This document shows positions 25,753 to 33,002 of a DNA stretch of 64,000 nucleotides, one piece after another. The translations under genes and the position numbers were made by a program. Origin of the DNA: Ramlibacter paludis (lineage in GTDB: Bacteria; Pseudomonadota; Gammaproteobacteria; Burkholderiales; Burkholderiaceae_C). Position 1 is the stretch's first letter. Every line of letters begins with the position of its first letter. The DNA lies in the NCBI RefSeq assembly GCF_022012305.1, contig NZ_JAKLTM010000008.1, positions 124,001 to 188,000 on the forward strand, read 5' to 3'. Under the pieces are notes generated by a model. It was given only the letters and a program-made list of their open reading frames with translations. It ran no database searches and was not told the origin of the DNA.

Positions 25753-27502
25753 CGCGACGGAACGGCACGCCCATCGGGGGCGGCCGGATCGGTTGCTGCG
25801 GCGCCTGTTGCTGCCGCAGCCAGACCTCCTGGTTGCGCCTCTCCTGATCGCGCTGCCACTGGTCGGCCAGCTGGCGCTGGCGCCGGTCGGATTCTTCCCG
25901 GCGCGCCTGTTCTTCCTGGCGCGCCTTCTCTTCCCTTCTGTCCTGTTCGGCCCGCGTGGCCAGCGCTTCGCGCCTGGCTTTTTCGTCGCGCACCGCCTGC
26001 TCCTCGCGGCCGGCCTGGTCCTGCAGGTGCGCCAGGTGGCGCTTGCGGGCCTCGGCCAGCTTGCGCGCTTCGACGGCGCGGGCCGCCGCCAGCTTCTTCT
26101 CTTCTTCCTTGCGCTGCTGCGCGAGCTTCTTTTCCTCGGCGCGCTTCGCCTGCAGGCGCTTGTGCTCCTGTTCGCGCTTCGCCGCGGCCACCTTCTTCGC
26201 CTCGTCGGACTTCTTCGCCTGCTGCGCGTGGTGCCGCTCTTCCTCGGCCTTGCGGGCGGCGAGCGCACGGCGCTCCTCGGCCTGCGCGCGGCGCTCTTCC
26301 GCGCGCTTGGCGGCGTGCTGCTCGGCGCGCTGGGCCTGGGCTTGCGCCTTGGCCTGCGCGCGCGCCTGCGCCTTGGCCTCGGCTTCCGCCCGGGCCCGCG
26401 CCTGCGCTTCGGCCTGGACCCGCGCTTGCGCTTCGGCTTGCGCCCGCGCCTTCACTTCGGCCTGCGCCTGGGCCGCGGCAGCCTGGGCGGCGGCTTGCGC
26501 GGCGGCCTGCTGGGCCTGGGCCTGGGCGTGCTGCGCCGCAGCAGCCGCGGGCGCGGCCGCCGTCATCGGGGCGGTGACGCGCAAGGGCCCGGCGGACGGA
26601 GCGGACGGCGTGACGGCCACATTGGGAATGGCCTGGGCCTTGGGCTCGGGGAGCGCCGCCACCGGCGGACCCTTGATCTGGAACGGCGGGTTCGACGCCG
26701 CCACCGGGCCGGTGACCGCCTTCTTCGCGCCCGGCAGGGCCGAGGCCGGGCCGGCGATGACGATGTCCGGTCCCTTGTTGATCCGGTCGGCCTGCGGGGC
26801 CGGCGCGGGCGCGGCCTGGGCCACGGCCGGCATGCGGACGGTGGGTTCGCCGCGGCGGCGGGCGCCGGCCCACTTGTCGAAATCGTCGGTGGCGGCAAAG
26901 GCGCCCTGCTGCACGCGGTCGAGCCCGCGCTCCTTGAAGGCCGCGCGCTGCCCGCTGCGCAGCTCCTGCGCTTCGCCTTTTTCGCCATAGACGACGCCGG
27001 CGCCCGACAGCACCACCACGCGGGTGACGCCCGTCTTGGTGTCGACATCGAGCCGGTAGTCGCCGGGCTGGCGCGCCCGGAAGGCGAGGTTCGGCGTGCC
27101 CACCTCGATGCTGTCGCCCGGGTTGACGCGGGTGACGGTCAGCACCGCGCTGCCCTGCGTCAGGCTCAATTGCGTCGCGTTCTCGCTCACGTTCTCGAGC
27201 ACCACCTGCGTCTGGCTGTCCAGGCGCAGCGCGTGGCCGCCGGCCTGGACTTCGGCGCGCGAGCCGCGGTCGACCCAGAGGCGGTCGCCGCGCTTGAGCA
27301 CGCGGCGGGGCTGGACGTCGTGCCATTCGGAATCGCCCTGCGGCGACCAGGCGACGGTGCCCTCGGCATGGTTGAGATGGGCAGCCGGCACGGTCACCAC
27401 CTGTGCGAGCGCCGCGGCGCCCGAAACAGAGGCAACCAGGACGAGGGCCAGGCTCCAGAGCGGGCGGCCACCGCTGCTGGAACCCTTGCGGAATGCGTTC
27501 AT
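25745..27502 (-). CDS. FecR-domain exported protein with long Ala/Lys/Arg coiled coil
   Basis: 585 residues. A signal peptide (1-35, MNAFRKGSSSGGRPLWSLALVLVASVSGAAALA) is followed by a FecR-type domain at ~55-190 (RGDRLWVDRGSRAEVQAGG, VLENVSENATQLSLTQGSAVLTV, YRLDVDTKTGVTRVVVLSGAG). A Pro/Ala linker follows, then about 230 residues of highly charged, low-complexity Ala/Glu/Lys/Arg/Gln sequence that should form a long coiled coil. The tail is Pro- and Arg-rich. No TonB or sigma partner lies nearby, so it is not classical FecR signalling; a cell-envelope structural role is plausible. The start codon sits in a perfect hairpin. Confidence 0.8.
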   Translation of the reverse strand: MNAFRKGSSSGGRPLWSLALVLVASVSGAAALAQVVTVPAAHLNHAEGTVAWSPQGDSEWHDVQPRRVLKRGDRLWVDRGSRAEVQAGGHALRLDSQTQVVLENVSENATQLSLTQGSAVLTVTRVNPGDSIEVGTPNLAFRARQPGDYRLDVDTKTGVTRVVVLSGAGVVYGEKGEAQELRSGQRAAFKERGLDRVQQGAFAATDDFDKWAGARRRGEPTVRMPAVAQAAPAPAPQADRINKGPDIVIAGPASALPGAKKAVTGPVAASNPPFQIKGPPVAALPEPKAQAIPNVAVTPSAPSAGPLRVTAPMTAAAPAAAAAQHAQAQAQQAAAQAAAQAAAAQAQAEVKARAQAEAQARVQAEAQARARAEAEAKAQARAQAKAQAQAQRAEQHAAKRAEERRAQAEERRALAARKAEEERHHAQQAKKSDEAKKVAAAKREQEHKRLQAKRAEEKKLAQQRKEEEKKLAAARAVEARKLAEARKRHLAHLQDQAGREEQAVRDEKARREALATRAEQDRREEKARQEEQARREESDRRQRQLADQWQRDQERRNQEVWLRQQQAPQQPIRPPPMGVPFRRVS

Positions 27503-27518
27503 CTTCCAATGAACGCAT
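27493..27518 (-). promoter_or_regulatory. Perfect 10-bp hairpin spanning the FecR-gene start codon
   Basis: On the minus strand ATGCGTTCAT (27518-27509) and ATGAACGCAT (27502-27493) are exact reverse complements around a six-base loop, TGGAAG. The start ATG opens the second arm, and the only ribosome-site-like bases, GGAAG, lie in the loop. In mRNA the start codon would be paired, so folding could throttle translation. Confidence 0.6.
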
Positions 27519-27713
27519 GAGTTCGAGGCAAGGTGCGCAAAGGCCGTGTAAAGGCTGCACATTCACGTTGCAGCGCGGGCCTGCGCGGGAATTTTTCGCG
27601 GCGTTGTCGCTCTCCTGGCCGCCCCTTCGCCAGCCCGCCGCCGGTCCTGCCTTGGCTCTGCTGTAGGCGGCGCCTTACGAGCCGCCGCCCGTGGCCCCGT
27701 TACCATCGGCGCC

Positions 27714-28520
27714 ATGAAGCAGCAGCCGAACTGGTACCAGCTGGCCAGCCACGCCAGTTTGGCGCCGGTGCGCTGGGCGGCCGCCTGGGCGCGGATCTCC
27801 TTCTTCGGCTCGGTGATGCTGGTGCGTGCTTTCTCCCCGGGCAGCTACAGCCCGCAGACCCGCTACAACCTGGCGCGCCACGTCTACCTGGACACGGCTC
27901 CCATCCTCGGCTGGTTCACGATCCTCATCGCGCTGTTCACGATGATCATCACCCGCATCGTGATCTCCACCGCCACCCGCTACGGACTTTCGCAGTACGC
28001 GCTGGAAATGGTGATCCGGGTGCTGGTGATCGAGCTGATCCCGCTGACCGCGGCGCTGTTCGTGGCGCTGCGCTGCACCATCCCGAGCGGGGCGGCGCTG
28101 GTGGAGATGCGGCGCCTGGGCCACTTCCACCGGCTGCGCCGCCAGCGCCTGGACCCGATCGCGGTGGAGGTGCTGCCGCGGATGCTCGCCGGCGTGTTCT
28201 CCACCATCACCCTGGCGGCCTTGAGCTGCGTGGTGGCGGCGGTGCTGGCCTACCTGGCCGTCTACGGCTTCACCATGGCCGGCGAGAAGGCCTACACCCA
28301 CACCATGGGGCGGGTGTTCACGCCCACCTTCATGCTGATCTTCGTGACGAAGACGCTCTTCTTCGCGCTGGCGGTGTCGATGATCCCGGCCGCCTCGGGC
28401 CTGAACAACATCGAAGACACCGGCTCGCGCGAAAGCGCCGCGGCGCTGCAGGGCCTGGTGCGCATGTTCGGCGTGCTGCTGACCATGGAAGCCGCGTCGC
28501 TGGTGGCGAACTACCTCTGA
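27714..28520 (+). CDS. MlaE-type ABC permease (second Mla-like set)
   Basis: 268 residues, five to six membrane helices. The family core is present though diverged (YALEMVIRVLVIELIPLTAALFVALRCTIPSGAALVEMRRLG, then LPRMLAGVFSTITLAALSCVVAAVLAYL). It lacks the STAS-like N-terminus of the permease at 13779. It is followed by an MCE protein and a lipoprotein, but no ATPase gene is next to it. Confidence 0.88.
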   Translation: MKQQPNWYQLASHASLAPVRWAAAWARISFFGSVMLVRAFSPGSYSPQTRYNLARHVYLDTAPILGWFTILIALFTMIITRIVISTATRYGLSQYALEMVIRVLVIELIPLTAALFVALRCTIPSGAALVEMRRLGHFHRLRRQRLDPIAVEVLPRMLAGVFSTITLAALSCVVAAVLAYLAVYGFTMAGEKAYTHTMGRVFTPTFMLIFVTKTLFFALAVSMIPAASGLNNIEDTGSRESAAALQGLVRMFGVLLTMEAASLVANYL

Positions 28521-28522
28521 CC

Positions 28523-29569
28523 ATGGACGAACAAAAAAACGCCGCCGCCCCGCAGCCCAAGCCCCCGCCGCCTCCGCACGCGCCGTTGGAGAAATCCGAG
28601 CCGGCGTCGAAGACGCAGTACGTGCCCCACCTGGAGATGAAGGCCGTCATCCTGCTGGTGTTCACGCTTTGCCTCGTGCTCGGCTCGGCCATCTACTTGC
28701 TGCGCGCGCGCGGCTACTTCGATCCCAAGCAGCAGCTGGTGCTGATCGCGGACAACGCGGAAGGCGTGGTCGCCGGCATGGACCTCTCCTTCTCCGGCTT
28801 CCCGATCGGGACGGTGACGAAAGTGGAGCTCGGCGAACAGGGCAACGTGCGGATCGCCATCGACGTGCGCGAGCGCGACGCGAAGTGGCTGCGCAGCTCC
28901 AGCGTGTTCACGCTGGTGAAGGGCCTGCTGGGCGGGCCGCAGCTGCGCGCCTACAGCGGCGTGCTGAGCGACCCGCCGCTGAAGGACGGCGCCGAGCGGC
29001 CGGTGCTGCGCGGCGACGCCAACGAGGAAATCCAGCGCGTGATCGGCGCGGCCAAGGACGTCCTGGACAACCTGAATTCGATCACCGCGCAGAACTCGGA
29101 GCTGAATCGCTCCATGGCCAACCTGCAGGTCTTCACCCAGAAGCTGCAAAGCCGCGGCGGCGCCCTGAACGCGATCTTCGGCAACGAGGAGGACGCGCGC
29201 AAGCTGGTGCAGACCATCGAACGCGCGAATGCGGCGCTGGCGCGCATCGAGAGCCTGAGCGGCAACGCGGACAAATTGATCGTGAATGCCGACCGCCAGG
29301 TGTTCGGCGCCGATGGGCTGGCCACCGATGCGCGCGTGGCCGTGAAACAGGTGCAGGGCCTGCTGGCCGAAGCGCGCGGCAGCCTGCAGCGCGTGGACGC
29401 GGTGCTGAAGGAGGCCCAGGGCATCGCGGGCAACGTGAACAAGGCGACCGAGGACCTGGGCAGCCTGCGCGGCGACGTCGAGGCCAACCTGCGCAAGATC
29501 GAGGACCTGATCAACGACCTGAACCGCAAGTGGCCGTTTGCCAAGGAGAGGAAGATCGAGCTGCCATGA
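28523..29569 (+). CDS. MCE/MlaD-family protein (second set)
   Basis: 348 residues. A Pro/Lys-rich cytoplasmic head (1-40), one membrane helix (~42-60), one MCE domain (LIADNAEGVVAGMDLSFSGFPIGTVTKVELG) and a long helical C-terminus with heptad-like repeats (SLSGNADKLIVNADRQVF, LKEAQGIAGNVNKATEDL). It should form a periplasmic ring with a coiled needle. It starts two bases after the permease stop, and the lipoprotein gene overlaps its end. Confidence 0.9.
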   Translation: MDEQKNAAAPQPKPPPPPHAPLEKSEPASKTQYVPHLEMKAVILLVFTLCLVLGSAIYLLRARGYFDPKQQLVLIADNAEGVVAGMDLSFSGFPIGTVTKVELGEQGNVRIAIDVRERDAKWLRSSSVFTLVKGLLGGPQLRAYSGVLSDPPLKDGAERPVLRGDANEEIQRVIGAAKDVLDNLNSITAQNSELNRSMANLQVFTQKLQSRGGALNAIFGNEEDARKLVQTIERANAALARIESLSGNADKLIVNADRQVFGADGLATDARVAVKQVQGLLAEARGSLQRVDAVLKEAQGIAGNVNKATEDLGSLRGDVEANLRKIEDLINDLNRKWPFAKERKIELP

Positions 29570-30234
29570 TGAAGAAGCTGGCCCTTCCCCTCCTGGCGGC
29601 CGCCCTGCTGGCCGCCTGCGGCAACAAGCCGCGCCAGCCCGACTGGCTGGTGAATGCCGACGGCGCGCAGGACCGCTACGAGCGCGCCTATCTTTCCGGC
29701 AACGACCGCGTGGCCGGTTCGGAGTTCACGCGTTTCCGCAGCGAGGTGGCCAGCACGGCGCAGCCGGCGCTGGTGGCGCGCGCGGAGCTCACGCGCTGCG
29801 CGGTGCAGGTCGCGAGCCTGGACTTCGCGCCCTGCACCGGCTTCGAGCCCTTGCGCGCGGACGCTTCCGATGCCGAGCGCGCCTATGCGGACTTCCTCGC
29901 CGGCCGGGCGACGCCGGAGCAGGCCAAGCTGCTGCCGGAGGACTACCGCGGCGTCGCGGGCGGGCAGGGGGGCGCCGCGGCGCTGAAGAACATCAAGGGT
30001 CCGCTGCCGCGCCTGATTGCGGCCGCCGTGCTGCTGCGCACCGAGAAGGCCGATCCGGAAGTGCTGGTGATCGCCACCGATACCGCTTCGGAGCAGGGCT
30101 GGCGGCGTTCCGTGCTGGCGTGGCTGGGCGCGCAGGCGATGCGGGCCGAAAAGGCGGGAGCAACCGAAGAGGCGGCGCGGCTGCGGCGCCGCATGGAGCT
30201 CGCCGCTAGCGCGCCCGCGCCGTCCGCAAGGTGA
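29566..30234 (+). CDS. Lipoprotein of the second Mla-type set
   Basis: 222 residues. Signal MMKKLALPLLAAALLAACG with Cys18 as the lipidation site. The body is helix-rich and soluble; I do not recognise the family. Its ATGA overlap with the MCE gene suggests it works with that protein, perhaps at the outer membrane, in place of the PqiC-like lipoprotein of the first set. Its end overlaps that of the AlkB-like gene on the other strand. Confidence 0.82.
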   Translation: MMKKLALPLLAAALLAACGNKPRQPDWLVNADGAQDRYERAYLSGNDRVAGSEFTRFRSEVASTAQPALVARAELTRCAVQVASLDFAPCTGFEPLRADASDAERAYADFLAGRATPEQAKLLPEDYRGVAGGQGGAAALKNIKGPLPRLIAAAVLLRTEKADPEVLVIATDTASEQGWRRSVLAWLGAQAMRAEKAGATEEAARLRRRMELAASAPAPSAR

Positions 30235-30793
30235 TCGAGTAGCGCAGCACCTTCACCGCCGGCACGCTGTGCTGCCACTGCCAGCGCGCGGCGCCGTGCA
30301 GCAGGTAGATCGAGCGCGGCGGCACCACCAGCTTGCGCACTTCGGCCTTCACGCCGACGACGTGCGGATAGGGCCGGAACTTCAGCAGCGCATCGTTCAG
30401 CAGCGAGATGCCTACGATGTCCTCGTAGTCGGGCACGTCGCGGTGCCAGCCGAGCGGCGTGCCGGGCGTGTATTCGGCGATCAACGCCTGCACGAAATCC
30501 TCCGGCGCGATGCCGGCCCAGGCGCCGGCCTGCTCGCGCAGCGGGGTGAGCCAATCGGGCAGAGGCTCCGCCGGGCGCAGCTTCTGCGCGGAATAGTCGT
30601 ACTTGCCCCCGTAGTTCACCACGCGGCGGCGCGCCTCGTACTGCTGGTACTGCATGGGCGCGAGCGGCAGCTGCTCGATGCGGGCGATGAGCCCCGCCTC
30701 CTGTGCTGGCGAGAGGAAGTCCTCCTGGAAGCGCATGCCGTCGGGAAGCTCGGAGCCCGCCGGTGCGGCGCCGAACAAATCGTCTTGCGTCAC
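30206..30793 (-). CDS. AlkB-like 2-oxoglutarate/Fe(II) dioxygenase
   Basis: 195 residues from GTG 30793 (MTQDDLFG); the frame is open further upstream but runs through a hairpin, so the shorter form is preferred. The iron-binding H-x-D...H set is present: His and Asp in GWHRDVPDY, and the distal His in LHGAARWQWQHSVPAV. The 2-oxoglutarate Arg lies in RYSITLRTARAR. Members remove alkyl groups from bases or act on proteins. The match is to the short AlkB type; its substrate is not shown. Confidence 0.85.
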   Translation of the reverse strand: MTQDDLFGAAPAGSELPDGMRFQEDFLSPAQEAGLIARIEQLPLAPMQYQQYEARRRVVNYGGKYDYSAQKLRPAEPLPDWLTPLREQAGAWAGIAPEDFVQALIAEYTPGTPLGWHRDVPDYEDIVGISLLNDALLKFRPYPHVVGVKAEVRKLVVPPRSIYLLHGAARWQWQHSVPAVKVLRYSITLRTARAR

Positions 30794-30845
30794 AGGTTCA
30801 TCGTAGCGGAGGTCGACTCCGCTAGCGGCACGCACTGGCCAGAAC

Positions 30846-30877
30846 CACTTGCAAATCGCTCCAGCGATTTGCAAGTG
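30846..30877. repeat. Perfect 15-bp inverted repeat upstream of the AlkB-like gene
   Basis: CACTTGCAAATCGCT and AGCGATTTGCAAGTG, exact reverse complements separated by CC. It lies between the H1 terminator and the AlkB-like start. No T run follows, so an operator or processing site is as likely as a terminator. Confidence 0.7.
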
Positions 30878-30886
30878 CTCCATGAA

Positions 30887-30914
30887 AAACGCCACGACTT
30901 TCGTCGTGGCGTTT
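30887..30914 (-). terminator. Rho-independent terminator of the H1-like gene
   Basis: Minus-strand stem AAACGCCACGAC/GTCGTGGCGTTT with loop GAAA and a following T run (TTTTT). It lies 18 bases after the H1-like stop codon. Confidence 0.85.
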
Positions 30915-30931
30915 CAACCGACCGAAAAGCC

Positions 30932-31438
30932 TTACGGCTTCGAGGCGGTGGGGAAGGGCCAGGCCGCTTGCGGGTTCAGCGTGGTTTGCGCCGAGGGAGC
31001 TGCAGCCGGGGCCGGAGACGCGCTTGCCGCCGGCTTGGCAGCAGGTGCTTTGGCGGCCTTTTTCGCAGGCGCTTTCGCAGCCTTTTTCGCAGGCGCCTTT
31101 TTCGCCGCCTTCTTGGCCGTGCTCTTCTTCGCAGTCGCCTTCTTGGCGGTGCTCTTCTTCGCAGTGGCCTTCTTGGCGGTGGTCTTCTTCGCAGCTGCCT
31201 TCTTCGCAGCCGGACGCTTCGCGGCAGCCTTCTTCGCTGCCGGACGCTTCGCAGCGGCCTTCTTCGCAGCCGGGCGCTTCGCCGCGGTCTTCTTCGCGGC
31301 CGGGCGCTTGGCAGCGGCCTTCTTCGCCGGAGCCTTCTTCGCCGCCGTCTTCTTGGCGGCCGGGCGCTTCGCAGCGGTCTTCTTCGCAGCCTTCTTCGCG
31401 GGCGCCTTCTTGGCGGCCGATTTCTTCGCAGTTGCCAT
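30932..31438 (-). CDS. Histone H1-like DNA-binding protein (AlaLysAla repeat)
   Basis: 168 residues made almost wholly of Ala, Lys, Pro, Thr and Arg in repeats such as [14 protein letters not shown], ending in a Pro/Ala-rich tail of about 40 residues. It is like the C-terminal tail of eukaryotic H1 and the H1-like proteins of beta-proteobacteria and Bordetella (BpH1/BpH2 type), which bind and compact DNA. ATG 31438 follows AGGAG. Its low complexity makes repeat number liable to vary between strains. It lies downstream of nrdB in the same direction, with its own terminator. Confidence 0.88.
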   Translation of the reverse strand: MATAKKSAAKKAPAKKAAKKTAAKRPAAKKTAAKKAPAKKAAAKRPAAKKTAAKRPAAKKAAAKRPAAKKAAAKRPAAKKAAAKKTTAKKATAKKSTAKKATAKKSTAKKAAKKAPAKKAAKAPAKKAAKAPAAKPAASASPAPAAAPSAQTTLNPQAAWPFPTASKP

Positions 31439-31455
31439 TTCTATCTCCTGTTCAA

Positions 31456-31470
31456 GTTGATCACATCAAC
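31456..31470. promoter_or_regulatory. Short palindrome in the H1-like gene leader
   Basis: GTTGAT CAC ATCAAC, a 6-bp perfect inverted repeat with a 3-base centre, 18-32 bases before the H1-like start and just upstream of AGGAG. It is a candidate operator; no regulator is known for it. Confidence 0.35.
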
Positions 31471-31625
31471 CATAAGAAGCACTCCGCGCGTTGTTGGTGA
31501 CGCGAAGCGATCCGTGGGGTTGGGCCTTCAGGCCCAGCCTCACGAACACCGTAACCTGCAACGCCCCGGCCTCTCCGGGTCCGTGGTGCGCGCAGGACTA
31601 TCCAAACTCGATCGCAGTTACCGTT

Positions 31626-32864
31626 TCAATCCCAGGAAAGAGCGCCACCCGTCTGGTATTCGATCACGCGGGTCTCGAAGAAATTGCGCTCTTTCTTCAG
31701 GTCAATCATTTCGCTCATCCAGGGGAAGGGGTTTTCCTCGTTCGGGAAAAGCGCCTCCAGGCCGATCTGCGTGGCGCGCCGGTTGGCGATGTAGCGCAGG
31801 TAGCCCTTGAACATGGATGCATTCAGTCCGAGCACGCCGCGGGGCATGGTGTCCTCCGCGTAGCGGTACTCGAGTTCGACGGCTTTCTGGAACAGGCCCT
31901 TGATCTCCGCCTTGAATTCGGCGGTCCACAGGTGCGGGTTCTCGAGCTTGATGGTGTTGATCAGGTCGATGCCGAAATTGCAGTGCATCGACTCGTCGCG
32001 GAGGATGTACTGGTACTGCTCGGCGGCGCCGGTCATCTTGTTCTGCCGGCCCAGCGCCAGGATCTGGGTGAAGCCGACATAGAAGAACATGCCTTCCATC
32101 AGGCAGGCGAAGACGATCAGGCTTTTCAGCAGCGTCTGGTCGGCTTCCGGCGTGCCGGTGTGGAAGTTGGGGTCCATGATCGCGTCGATGAACGGGATCA
32201 GGAACTCGTCCTTGTCGCGGATCGACTGGACCTCGTGGTACGCGTTGAAGATCTCGGACTCGTCGAGGCCGAGCGACTCCACGATGTACTGGTAGGCGTG
32301 GGTGTGGATCGCCTCTTCGAAGGCCTGGCGCAGCAGGAACTGGCGGGCCTCCGGCGCCGTGATGTGGCGGTAGGTGCCCAGCACGATGTTGTTGGCGGCC
32401 AGCGAGTCGGCGGTCACGAAGAAGCCGAGGTTGCGCTTGATGATGCGGCGCTCGTCCTCGGACAACCCGTTCGGGTCCTTCCACAGGGCGATGTCGCGGT
32501 TCATGTTCACTTCCTGCGGCATCCAGTGGTTGGCGCAGGTGGCCAGGTACTTCTCCCAGGCCCACTTGTACTTGAAGGGGACGAGCTGGTTGACGTCGGT
32601 CTGGCCGTTGATGATGCGCTTGTCGGCGGCGGTGACGCGGCGGTCGCTGCGCACGGTCGCGGGAGCGGCGGGCTTCGTTGCGGCAGGCGCAAAGGCAGAG
32701 ACCGGCACCGAAGGCGCCGGGGCGCCGTCGTCGAGCGTGCGCAATGCGGGCTGCGGAAGGGGAGTGGACTGCGAGGGTGAATGCGTCGCCTCGCGGTTCG
32801 TGAGCGAACCGCTCGCAATCGGCTTTGACGGTGTGGGCGTGACTTCGTCGTCCCAGGTCAACAT
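31626..32864 (-). CDS. nrdB: Ribonucleoside-diphosphate reductase subunit beta, class Ia
   Basis: 412 residues. The di-iron ligands are visible: Asp153 (TADS), Glu184 and His187 (EEAIHTHAY), Glu257 (CLMEG), and Glu291 and His294 (LRDESMHC). The radical tyrosine is Tyr191, four residues after His187, as in E. coli NrdB. This points to a class Ia tyrosyl-radical enzyme rather than class Ic. The first ~80 residues are a Pro/Ala/Thr/Ser-rich, probably disordered extension, longer than in E. coli. NrdB supplies the radical to NrdA. It follows nrdA with a 138-base spacer that folds into two hairpins. Confidence 0.97.
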   Translation of the reverse strand: MLTWDDEVTPTPSKPIASGSLTNREATHSPSQSTPLPQPALRTLDDGAPAPSVPVSAFAPAATKPAAPATVRSDRRVTAADKRIINGQTDVNQLVPFKYKWAWEKYLATCANHWMPQEVNMNRDIALWKDPNGLSEDERRIIKRNLGFFVTADSLAANNIVLGTYRHITAPEARQFLLRQAFEEAIHTHAYQYIVESLGLDESEIFNAYHEVQSIRDKDEFLIPFIDAIMDPNFHTGTPEADQTLLKSLIVFACLMEGMFFYVGFTQILALGRQNKMTGAAEQYQYILRDESMHCNFGIDLINTIKLENPHLWTAEFKAEIKGLFQKAVELEYRYAEDTMPRGVLGLNASMFKGYLRYIANRRATQIGLEALFPNEENPFPWMSEMIDLKKERNFFETRVIEYQTGGALSWD

Positions 32865-32885
32865 AAGGTTTCCAGTGCTCGGATT

Positions 32886-32979
32886 ATGCGAGCCCGGATG
32901 GTGGAATCAAAGTGTCCGTTCACATCCGGCTCGCATTTTGTTGCTTGATTGCATCGGCGTTCTGTCGGAGAACGCCGAT
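32886..32979 (-). other. Two hairpins in the nrdA-nrdB spacer
   Basis: ATCGGCGTTCT pairs with AGAACGCCGAT (32953-32979, five-base loop). A longer stem forms between TGCGAGCC-GGATG and CATCC-GGGCTCGCA at 32887-32935, with one bulge. Neither has a T run. They may set the nrdA:nrdB ratio by RNA stability, which is a guess. Confidence 0.5.
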
Positions 32980-33002
32980 ACCTCGTCGATTTCTCGCTTC
33001 GA

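Noticed and set aside
25793..27520. Plus-strand open frame of 575 codons opposite the FecR-domain gene
   Set aside because: It is rich in Leu/Arg/Gly from reversed Ala/Lys/Glu repeats. The minus-strand frame has a signal peptide and a FecR domain.
30932..31438. CRISPR or tandem DNA repeat array
   Set aside because: The repetition is in codons for Lys/Ala; units are unequal and there are no spacers. It is a coding low-complexity gene.
30849..31460. Plus-strand Ala/Phe-rich frame resembling a membrane protein
   Set aside because: It is the reverse complement of Lys/Ala repeats of the H1-like gene, which yields Phe/Ala strings.
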